NCBI GenBank assembly: GCA_025766275.1
Contig: JAFKAC010000002.1
Span: 1,488,001-1,552,000 of the forward strand
Source: Lactarius indigo
Taxonomy: Eukaryota; Basidiomycota; Agaricomycetes; Russulales; Russulaceae
Reading direction: 5' to 3'
Length of the DNA stretch: 64,000 bases
Part shown: positions 45,971 through 55,992 of the stretch, piece by piece
Numbering within the stretch: position 1 is the first letter of the stretch
Layout of the letters: every line of letters begins with the position of its first letter
Position numbers and translations under genes: made by a program
The notes under the pieces: generated by a model
What the model saw: only the letters and a program-made list of their open reading frames with translations
What the model was told of the DNA's origin: nothing
Database searches by the model: none

Positions 45971-48297
45971 GATTTATGCCGTCGACGAGGAGCGGACTTT
46001 TAGAGTCGCCTTGCTGCTGCTTCAGTGGACGCGACGGAGCGTCGTAAATAATATTGCAAGAAAAAAAGAGGCCGCTCGTGGGAACCAAACTTGTCCAAGC
46101 AAAGTTCGCCGATAAGCGTTTATCCGCTACAAAATTGAGGGAAATTACCCCTTGCAACTAAGAGCGAGCAAATGTTGTCCAGTTGTCTTTGTACCTCTCA
46201 TCGAGCTTGCTGCGCTTCATTTGGAATCCAAATGGTTACGTCGGTAGCTTGATTTATGATACTGACCCCGACCGAATAACTTCCCCAGGCTGATGCTTGC
46301 TCCGAGGTGCGTATCCTCATATGCTCAGTGACGGTCAGACGATAAGGGTCAGTTGTCGCCTCAGACTCGGCCTTAGGTACAGACAGACCCAGAGAAAGCG
46401 AATTGTGAGGACATCGTTTTCCATCACGTCTTCGTTTTCTCCATCACCGCGAGCACGCGAGCCCCGAAACGGCACCTAATATCGTGAGGTAGGACAACGA
46501 CTATGAGTACTTGTCCTATCATCAGCTCTCGGACCTGCATATCTGTCCTCATTGAGTTATAACGTCGTTTTACTCTCTCTGGACACCGCCATAACGTTGT
46601 TGCGTGTCGATCGATACGCCCTCCTTTCACAACCCTTGAAGCTCGCCGATGGACGCCATGTCGTAATGGACTTCCAGTCCACGCATGCATTGCGGCAAAT
46701 AACACGCAACGGAGGATGTTGAATCTAGCAAGATGTACCTGGGTCAGAGAGTTCTAGGACCCGGCTGTTGCTGTTGCTGGCACTTCCCCGATTACATCAA
46801 GAACTATTGTTTCTGCGAGTTGCCCTTGGCGAACTCTTGAGTCTGAGGATGTTCAGCCGCCCATGCCCGTGTCCGCTTGGGGAGCACTGACAGCGCGATC
46901 CCGCGAAACCGGGGAACAAATGGCAAGTCATACTCAAACAATATTCACATGTGTCGTAGTCCATTGCAAAAAAGCACGTAGCATTGCGGCAAAGCTAGTC
47001 TGGCGTATTCGTTGTCATAGACCAATGGTTCTCCAATGACCTTTTTCCTATTTTATCCCAAATCTTTCGGAGCAAAGAAGTCGTCTGACGTAGTCCACCT
47101 GTCACGCGTTATCGCACCACTGCCAATTGAGGGTTAGATGAGCTATTAGATCCCTCATCGAGCACCATTGATGGATCCCCTTCTGTCACCGGCAGTGTTA
47201 AGTGTACATTGAACTACCAAGGGTTTTGTTGTAGACAATCTAACCAAATGCATTACCTTTCAAAGACAATTTCAACAGCGGGCTAACTTCGGAAGTTAAC
47301 TATCAAAGCAGCTCAGCCTGTGTGGTGTTGCTGCAGTTGATGTTCGTATTTTTTTTTCATAGCGACGACCTAAATCACATCTCACAAACATAAGCAGAAC
47401 TGAACAGACATTTCGTTCACCATTATTACGCCAGATTGCAAGTATTCATACTTACTGTAAAGCGAGTATCTATCTTTTCTACTGTAAAGTCAAAAATGAT
47501 AGAAATTTCGGTGTGCTCGCCAGCCAAAGAAGTTGGGCTGATTTTCTAAATTTTTACCTTTTTGGGTTGTTATCTGGCTGCCCCGATACGATAAGCATAC
47601 CTGTCCTCCTGGAGTCTAGACCTGGCAAGTTGTTCTGTCGTTGGGACCGATGGGGGGATGCCCGCGCCCGAGGGCGACATTTCCGGTCAACTTCCTCCTT
47701 TCGTATTTTGAGCATTTATTTTATTGGTAATTTTCTGCTACAAGCTTCGCAAATAGCCGACAGCCGACAGCGGTGGGATCGCGGGAGAGGCGATGGCTCA
47801 AGCGTCGCCTGATCCTAACTCACTTCTCCATTCAGGAGCACGCGCTAAATTTTGTCTACACACAATCCCCTACTCTAAAGCAAGATCTGAAGTCCAATGA
47901 ACTCGTGGTTCTGGCCAGAGTGAAACCGCGTGCTCTTGAATTGAGGTAGGAGGATGGCCCTGCCAGCGGGGCTGAGCTCAAAGACATCCACGTCAAACTG
48001 ACTGACTCTCTCGCGTAACTCGTAGCTTGCTCCCCGTTTATAGCGGCGGCATATCTGCCTGCCACTTTACCGTCAGTTCGCTACTTGTTAGTAACAACTC
48101 CACAACGACGTGAATCATCGCGACGGAGGATCGCCTTCATCAATGAGAGCCCTAAGACCATCGCTTTGCACTCCGTGGGACAGAATTCTACTCGTAATCC
48201 GTGACTTCAAGGAGGCGCCCCCCATGATCCTCTCGAGCAGCTTAGCTGCCCAACAGTTTTCAAGAGGGATATCGGTCCAGAGTTCTTACGAAGGGAG
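45971..48297. other. 2.3 kb without a recognisable gene
   Basis: Only short frames, several AT-rich stretches and no family motifs. The left end is the fibrillarin promoter region. The rest resembles the repeat-like DNA that continues to about 50 kb. Confidence 0.45.
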
Positions 48298-48405
48298 TAC
48301 AGTCGAAATTGTCATAGTGCATAATGAGTTATAACGAATCGTCCAGGAGCGCATCAACATGAAAATAGCCGTAATTCATTATGCATTATGACAATCTCGA
48401 CTGTA
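48298..48405. repeat. Imperfect inverted repeat (foldback), 34-bp arms
   Basis: The left arm at 48298-48331 (beginning TACAGTCGAAATTGTC) and the right arm at 48372-48405 (ending ACAATCTCGACTGTA) are reverse complements with three mismatches in 34, separated by a 40-nt loop. Arms of this size could form a strong hairpin or be the ends of a small MITE-like element. Target-site duplications are not evident. Confidence 0.85.
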
Positions 48406-48681
48406 GTCGGTCCTAGCAGGTTTGGGAATGACGGCGACTACTCCACATACACTTTCCCATATGCACTCCCATACATTCCTGCATGCGCTTCCACAATTTC
48501 CCGGCCGAAGTAGAGTACCATAGACCAGTGAAGCAAGCAATGCGAGCAAGCCGTGCCATAGGCCCAGGCGCGGGGCTGGAACCGGTTTCATAAAATCTGC
48601 AAAATCCTTTTTGCATCTACTCATCCCTTTTCCTCCCTTTCGATGGTCCAAGCCTTAACAGAAGATCACCAGTCCTCTACC

Positions 48682-49024
48682 ATGGCCCGTGATGTCAACG
48701 AGCACACATACATCATGGTCAAGATCCAGCCGCCTCGCCCACCATCAGTCACCCACGGATCTACTAACGACGAGGGCCGTTTTGTCCTGACGGCGTCCAG
48801 CGAGGTCTGATCGACAACATCATCGATCGCTTCGAGAAGCGTGGTTTCAAACTCGTCGTTCTCAAGTTCACCCACGCTACCCCCACACACCTTGAGAAGC
48901 GTGAGTCATAGGCTTCCAAATTCACCTATCTGGATTCTTCCCCCCTTCTTTTGCGGATTACAAAGTTTGGATTGGAAAGCCTCTCTTCTCCGACCCTATC
49001 AAATACATGGCTTCGGACCCCGTT
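48682..49024 (+). pseudogene. Nucleoside diphosphate kinase pseudogene, 3' truncated
   Basis: The ATG at 48682 starts ARDVNEHTYIMVK. Then comes [38 protein letters not shown], and, more diverged, ADYKVWIGKPLF, IKYMASDPV. These are the N-terminal half of NDP kinase (YNK1/NME family), which transfers phosphate between nucleotides. The family's catalytic His segment (NVCHGSDS-like) is missing because similarity ends near 49024. The first intron lacks both GT after MVK and AG before PDG, and the second lacks its AG, so splicing could not produce protein. The exons resemble a functional gene, so the copy probably decayed recently. Confidence 0.8.
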
Positions 49025-49220
49025 TTCGTCCAGTTACGAGCGATTTGGGCATTGGGGAATGCGATGCACCTTACTAACGCATAGTCTAATCCGACAGTGC
49101 CCGCCCGGTCTACCTATGGGGTCTCAAAGAAAAGGGAGTGGGTACCGTGCCGTAGTCCCGTCAGGTGCTCAACTGGAACTCGCCAACGCAACACAGGACC
49201 TTCCGAATATAGAAAGGTAT

Positions 49221-49269
49221 TGACCCTAACGGGTCAGAGTCAGACTATCTGACCCCGGGTCGCGGGTCA
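49221..49269. repeat. Two adjacent TGACCC...GGGTCA palindromes
   Basis: TGACCC-TAAC-GGGTCA at 49221-49236 and TGACCC-CGGGTCGC-GGGTCA at 49250-49269 are 13 bp apart. Both have perfect 6-bp arms. They may be hairpins or binding sites for a dimeric regulator; no function is known. Confidence 0.6.
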
Positions 49270-50241
49270 TGACAACGCTGGCCATGCCGCCCAGAGGCAA
49301 GTGGAAAATGGAGCAACGGGTATTTTTAGACAAGCGATGGCTGCTCCAAAGATTTTCTTCCTCTTCCTTTCGGTGAAACATGCATCGAATAACCAATATG
49401 CCTAGCACAGGGTCGGGGCAAATTCCCTTTTTTTTAGTGGATGCGCTGCGGCGGCGGGCCCCCAGCGGGGCAACCTAAACGCGTGCACCGAACAGGTTGC
49501 TAGTGTTTTCTAAAAAAAAAAAACACACACATAATCATCTGCACAGTATACGTTTTTCTTCCATATGGTTGTCTTCCTTCGTTACTGCCGATTGCGCAGT
49601 CCGTTGCGTGGTTCCGGGACCTAGGACACACACTAGGCACACTGGTCGTCCGGCATGACTCGCATCTCCGCGGAGCCGAGTTTCGTCGACGTCTTGCGGT
49701 ACACCTGCGCTCCTTTGTACTGATGCTTATCGGTCACAGAGGGTCACATAGTGCTGCATCAAAGTGTCAACACGTCAACCATCGAGTTATGGCATGGCTA
49801 CTTATTGAGGTTGGTCGAACAAGGGCTGCTATCCTCAATGTTTAGAACACAGGACAAATGAACAATCACTTGATCATGACATATTCAGGTCTATAGGCCA
49901 AGGCGATCACAAAACGCGAGAGAGGTGGCCTACGAGCAACTTTGCACTTCAGGACATGAAACCCTAACGTGCACAGAGACTGATACTGTAATGGAAACGC
50001 CTACAAATATCAGGATTTCTCGGCATACCCAAAGACTGACGAACTCGTACGAACGATCCTGACTTTTAATAGATCGTTGACGTGGCCGGGCTATACTTTA
50101 CCGGTCTCGCATACCCAGATGTGATTGTTACCGTTGCAAGTTCCCGACACTCTCTCGCCCCTTTTGGTCTCCCCAAACTCCTTCCCAAGCGAAAAAGCGA
50201 ATCACGGTGGCGACCTTTCTAAGAAATGCCAAAGAGTTTAA

Positions 50242-50249
50242 GATATAAG
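50242..50249 (+). promoter_or_regulatory. TATA box of MFS copy 1
   Basis: GATATAAG in the context AGTTTAAGATATAAG. The same box in AGTTCAAGATATAAG occurs before copy 2 (53252) and copy 3 (55902) at a similar distance (about 90 bp) from each ATG. Confidence 0.65.
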
Positions 50250-50334
50250 TCTGCTGGATCGACCAGAACAGGGGCCATCGCAGTACCCTCTACCAATACG
50301 CTTCCAGCTGCAGCTGCAGCACCTTCCGCTCATT

Positions 50335-52348
50335 ATGGCGCAGCAGCTTGATTTCGGACCCAAACTCCAGCCTTTTCTCTTGTGTTCTATTGACCACTCG
50401 ACCTTGTGCGACCCGTCTGTCGTATCCCGTCCCCACCCTGGTGCACATGCACAGAGCGAGAAACGCGACTCAGAGGCCCTTGACTCGGCGTCACGATACT
50501 TGCCAGAAGACTATCCCGACGGCGGCCTGCGAGCATGGTTGGTGGTATTGGGGGTGCGCCTTTCAGCGTAAATGAGTCTGTACAGTGACCGACCATGCAC
50601 AACTAGGGTGCTTGTGCAACTTTTGCAACGTGAGCAACTTCCGGCATACAGCCTACCTTTGATCGCCCATTCAGGAAACTAACGATCGATCGTAGATCTG
50701 GCTATGCAGTTTCCTGGGGGGTCAGTGGATCTTACGTAGTACAGCGGATTGTAGGTGCTGACCATAATCCATGCCGTGCCCACCAGGTCTTTCAAGACTA
50801 TTATCAGAACGTCTTGCTAAAAGGAACCTCACCTTCTACCATGTACGTCCTATCTATTTCACACCCTTTGGTGTTCACATTTCCCAATGGATATCGTCTT
50901 GTAGCGCTTGGATCGGCTCCGTACAAGTATGTGTTCTTATCACGTGACCTGCCTCTCAGATTGAAGCTCACATGTCGACAAGTTTTCTTTCATCTTCTTC
51001 CCTGCGCTCATTGCTGGCCGCCTGTTTGATCTTGGCTACTTGCGTAGCATTCTAGTCCTCGCATCAATAAATCTCGTTATATGTACCTTCTTGATCGCAG
51101 AGTGCAACGAGTTCTGGCAATTACTACTTTGTCAGGGATTCGGCATTGGTGTCAGCCTCCAACAATGCCTCGCATCTCTCCAAAAACCTGATTCGTCCTT
51201 AGATTTCATGTGGTCTCGTATTTGGACCCGTGATGAGTGTCGTCGCTCATTGGTTTAAAAAGAGACGGTCTACAGCACTTGGGATCGTCGCCTTTGCTTC
51301 CTCGATTGGAGGCACGGCCTTCCCCGCACTGTTTCGTAACTTGCTCGTCACAGTTGGGTGCGCACACTTCCTGAATCCCCGACTCACCACCTAGCTAAAG
51401 TTCCCTACAGCTTCAAGTGGACGGTAAGAATTATTGCGTCAATCCTGGTACTTGCCATGGGAATCACAAACTTGGTATGTATCACATTATATACAACCTA
51501 CATGCGAGTATGCATTGATGAGTCACAGACGATACGACGCCGGCTGCCCCCAACGACGCTTTCTGGCGGCTTGTTTAACGTAAAGCAGTTCAAGTCTCCC
51601 GCCTTTACAGCATACACGGCATTCGGCGTTGTCGTTTTCCTCGGTCTCTTCACAGGTTAGGCAACACTATCCGCACTCTCTTTTGGTAAAAATCGCTACT
51701 CCTGACTGACACACGTCCGCGTATGCAGTGCTCACGTTCATCGACGCAAGCGCACCCTCACATGGCGTCCCGGAGAGCTTCTCCTCCTACCTCATCTCTA
51801 CAACAAACGCAGGAAATGCTATCGGTCGCCTAGCTGGAGGCGTCCTCGCCGACAAGTTCGGTACGTTCCCCTCTCCCCCTCCTTCCCCAATCACCCCATC
51901 TCATTGTTCTAGGCCCGATCAACGTCATGATACCTGCGTCATTCATCGCGGGCGTGCTGACCCTCGTGTGGCCGTACACGCGCGGGACAGCTGCACTCTT
52001 TACGATCGCGGTGACCTACGGTACATCATCCGGCGCGATGGTGACCCTCATGGGCGTGCCGATGATTGCGCTCGGCGAGAGCGCCGACGTTGGACGCCGC
52101 ACGGGCATGTACTTTACCATCGTTTCACTCGGCGCGCTTGCTGGTCCGCCGATATCTGGCGCGATAAACCACTCCACGGGCGGTTACACTGCAGTCGGGA
52201 TCTTCGCTGGTGCGTAGTCGTGATGACACCGGTGAAATTCAGGCTTATGTACTCTTTCGTTCTCTTAGGTTGCTCGGTGATGATTGCGGTCTTTCTGCTG
52301 GTGCTCTCCCGGTATTTCGTGCTGGGCGGATGGAGAGGAAAAGCGTAG
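50335..52348 (+). CDS. MFS transporter, monocarboxylate-permease (MCT/Mch) type, tandem copy 1
   Basis: Proton-linked MCT-type permeases move monocarboxylates or related small acids across the plasma membrane; fungal members often have unknown substrates. The protein begins MAQQLDFGPKLQPFLL. After DYPDGGLRAWLVVLG (the start of TM1) small exons give YAVSWG, VFQDYYQNVLLKGTSPSTI, AWIGSVQ, FFPALIAGRLFDLGYLRS, CQGFGIG and ISCGLVFGPVMSVVAHWFKK. The intracellular loop RRRLPP follows, then VLTFIDASAPSHGVPESFSS, GNAIGRLAGGVLADKF, GPINVMIPASF, GESADVGRRTGMYFT, GPPISGAINHSTGGY and a final exon ending GGWRGKA. About ten introns all splice in frame with GT-AG sites, so this copy appears intact, at about 430 residues with 12 predicted membrane segments. 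Confidence 0.88.
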
Positions 52349-53341
52349 TAGATACTCCCAAGGCTTTGTTCTGTTTTTTCCCTGTTACTGTATATACATA
52401 ATTTACCTCTACTGATGTACTTCTATCGTGACTGTACTGTACATAGATGCTTGTTTACGGCACTCCAGTGCCCACTTTCCGGCCACTTGCTGGCAATTTG
52501 CTTTTTGGTCCCCGTTAGGGTCCAAATCTGGTCACCGGTCCAGTCGGCCCGCTGTTGTTGTCGCATGTGCGCCGGCTGCACTTCCAAACCTAACAACCTC
52601 CTTGCTTCCATCTCCAACATACGTTGATTACTGGCGAAAACAATTTGAAGGTTGGAGTGACGGCACTCGATACAAGAACAAGGGCTGCTATCCTCAAGTA
52701 TTTGGAAAATGGAAGGTGTGAACACAGTACAAGTGAACAGTCACGAAACTTCGAGGTGCACATGGCAAGCAAGCACTGGTACAAAATGCGAGAAGTGCGC
52801 GAGCAAATTGCAGGCGAAACGCAAGGGTAAACAGAGACAGTATGTAAGATTGACAGCCCACACCAAAGGAGCAAAGGCTCTTCTCAGGAACTTAAATTGA
52901 GGAAGATTGAAGTAGGGAATTTCGAAGCAAAGAGAACCCAGGAACCCGACAGCACCGAATAGAGAGTATGGTCATCGCTTGGACCCTCGGACTGGGTTAC
53001 AGCAGTCCAAGTGAAATCTGTACGACGGTTGCCCACTCTCTCCACTTTCAATAGACGTTAACACGTTAATGGATAGTTGCCATGGCCGTGAATTCACCAG
53101 CCTCGTATAGCCAGATATGGTCGTCACGGCTGCAATCATTGAATCACCCGTTCCGGACAAGAACAGCACGAAATTCTCCCGAAGTTCTTCCGAACGAAAG
53201 GACCGTGGTGGTGACCATTATGAAATGCTTACTAAATGCATAAGAGTTCAAGATATAAGTTAGCTGGTCCGGCAAGAACAAGCGTTATCATACTACCCTA
53301 TACCGATACGCTTTCAGCTACAGCGGCTTTCTGCTCTCATT
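52349..53341. other. Intergenic; its right part is duplicated promoter DNA
   Basis: From about 52640 to 53341 the sequence resembles the region upstream of copy 1 and, from about 53090, that of copy 3 (around 55740-55992), ending in the shared TATA box at 53252-53259. No gene is seen. Confidence 0.6.
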
Positions 53342-54483
53342 ATGGTGCTACAGCTCAATCTCGGACACAAACTTCCTAGTAAACTCCAGATTTTGATATT
53401 GTATTCTCCGGACCACCTGACCTTGTATGGCGCATATGTTCTGTCGCGCTCTGGTGCATAGAGTGAGAAATGCAGCTCAGTGACCTTTGACTTGGCGCCT
53501 CGAAAACACCCTCAGTCCCGACGGTGGCCTGCAAGCGTGGCTTTTCATTGTAAAACGAGTCTGTGGATGATGATGGACCACGCACCAGGCTTCTTGTGTC
53601 ACTTTTTCTATGTGAGAATCTGCTGGCATACAGCTTAACTTTGGTCGCTCATTCAGGAGACTCACTACCCCTCGCAAAACTGGCTATGCGAACTCCTGGG
53701 GGATCAGTAGACTTCATAGAGTCTCACACCGATTGCGGGTGCTGATTATAACCCGTATGTGCTCTTTAGGTCTTTCTAGACCATTAAAAGAATGACTTGC
53801 TAAGAGGGACCTCACCTTCTACCACGTACGTCCTCACATTACCCCCCCCCCCCCCCCCCCCCCCCACCTGAGTTTCACATTTCCCGATGAATATCATCTT
53901 GTAGCGCCAGGGCCGGCTCCATTGAAGTAGGTATTCTTGTCAAGCGATCCGCACTGAGCCGGAAGCTCACGCGTTAACCGATTTTCTTTCATCTTTCTCC
54001 CTGTGCTCATTTCTGGCCGCCTATTTGATATTGGTTCACCCCATTACATTGCTCTAGGCCCAATCAACGTCATAATACCTACGTCACCCATTGCGGTGCT
54101 GACTTCAAAATATGGCTGTGCACACGCGGGACAGTTGTGTTCGTCACGTTTGCGGAGACTACGGCGCATCATCCGGCGCGATGGTGACCCCCCTCATTGT
54201 GCCGATGATGGCGCTCGGTAAGAGCGCCGACGTTGACGCCGCACAGGCAGTACTTCGTCATCATCTCACTCGGCGCGCTGGTGGGCCCGCCAATATCTGG
54301 CGCGATTAACCACTCCACGGGCGGGTACACCACCGTCGGGATCTTCGCTGGTGCGTAGTCGTGAGGACGCCGTGAAACTCAAGCTTATGCTTTCCTTCAT
54401 TTTATCTTAGGTTGCTCGGTGATGGTCGCAGTCTTCCTGCTGGTGCTCTCCCAGCATTTCGCGGATGGGGAGGCAAAGCATAG
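53342..54483 (+). pseudogene. MFS transporter, tandem copy 2, inactivated by internal deletion and stops
   Basis: The ATG at 53342 (MVLQLNLGHKLP) and remnants of early exons are followed by stops. The poly-C tract lies in what is an intron in the siblings. Similarity then jumps at about 54034 from GRLFDIG directly to the intron end before GPINVIIP, so about 855 bp corresponding to 51034-51889 of copy 1 are missing, removing TM segments 4 to 8. The tail retains the GPPISGAINHSTGGY region in a shifted frame and a final exon. It cannot encode a transporter. Confidence 0.85.
53842..53865. repeat. Poly-C tract (24 C) in MFS copy 2
   Basis: An uninterrupted run of 24 C, just after the remains of the donor GTACGTCCT. 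The equivalent intron of copy 3 has 11 C and that of copy 1 only three. Confidence 0.95.
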
Positions 54484-55992
54484 TGGAGTTCGGATACTCC
54501 CAATATTTTGTTTCGTTTTCCCTATTATACATAATGTACTTCTAAAGAGTGCATCATGCGCATCGTTCACGGATCCTCTGTGGTTTTACAGATATCAGGA
54601 CCTCCAAGTATATGCAAGGTTGTCGAATCCCAGATTAAACAGAGGCTGATCCCCAAGCGATGATTGTATCGTTGCTCATTGCGGATAGGATCCTCACTCC
54701 CTCTCAGGAGCCGAGGTTAGTGCTGATGCGCTGATGTCTTACGCCCTGCGCCAAGGTCCGAGAATGCCGGGGCTCGATCACAAGACGATGCCCAAAGTTT
54801 GCACCTGAGACGTTGGTACCGCCGAGGTCGGCGGGGATTTACTTATTTTTTGACTTGATACATTCGTATTCATGTAACTAAGACAACATACCAAAAGAAG
54901 CGGTCCGTTGCTGGGACTTTCCAAGTCACCCTCGGAGTGACTGTGCACCGGTGCTGCAAGGGCTGATCCCAATTAATATTGAAAGAGGGTTTTGGCTCCC
55001 CTGCGGGAGCTAAAGGGGCCACCAATCATGGACCCAGGAGGTTCTGCCCGCTCTCCCTGAACGGAAGCGAGCTCCGGAAAAAAGAAGGGTGCAAGTGAAA
55101 AGGTTGGCGGGGATAGTCGACTGTGGCCTGCTTGGTGGCCTGGAGAAGTTCGTTGAATTTGGAATATGCAGTTTGGCTCTGCCGGACCTAGTCCAATGGA
55201 TATATTCCCTTCTGGTCCTCGGTGATTATCACAGGGGGTTGGGGCATGCGGAGATACGTAGGGGAATTTTAGAGAAAAGAGTCCGAGTCCACTACCTGTG
55301 AAGCGGTCTCCAAGACGCTTCGTGCCGTGTTAACCCCTTATAGGCCTTATCATTTTATTTTCCTAAAAAACCATTTCAAAAAAGGCAAGAAAAAGGGCCA
55401 AATGTTATTCAATTTCCCTCCCCAGTGCCCACCAAAAGAGCTGGAAAAATCTCACATGCATGTGGTCCTCTTTTCTCAGACAGTCTTTTCGACAACTTGT
55501 GCTTGAACTTAGGCTCAAGCTTGGGCACAGCTCAAACTCTTCAGAACAAACTTTGATGAGCTCACAGACTACGGGCTAGCATTTGACAGAAACTCTGCTT
55601 TGCACGCAGCACTAGAACCCATTGGCACCAAATAGAGAAGCATGACCGACCATCGCTTGGACCATCAGACTGTGCAGTGATTAAAGTGAAACCGGTACGA
55701 GCTCGAAAGTTCCTCATCTTCGATAGACAGTTGAGGTGACCGCGAATCAGGCCCGCAATACACCACTCTCACATAGCCAGATGTGGTCGCCACGGTCGTC
55801 AATCACCGACTCGCCCCTTTCGGACAAGGATAAAATACCGAAGTTTCTTTCGAAACGAAGGTCCGCGGTGGTGAATGCTGCTAAAATGCCTAAGAGTTCA
55901 AGATATAAGCCTGCTTGACCAGACAGAACAAGCATTATCGCACCACCCTTTTACCGATACATTTTCACCTACAGAGATCTTCTCCACTCATT
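54484..55992. other. Intergenic between MFS copies 2 and 3
   Basis: No gene is recognised. The last 250-300 bp are the duplicated promoter segment, with the TATA box GATATAAG at 55902-55909. Confidence 0.55.

Larger units (their letters stand above)
49025..50334. other. Upstream region of MFS copy 1, no gene recognised
   Basis: Holds the palindromic motifs at 49221-49269, homopolymer runs near 49430 and 49514, and from about 49800 a segment that recurs upstream of MFS copy 2 (GAACAAGGGCTGCTATCCTC at 49815 and again near 52676), showing that the duplication unit includes the promoter. Confidence 0.6.
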
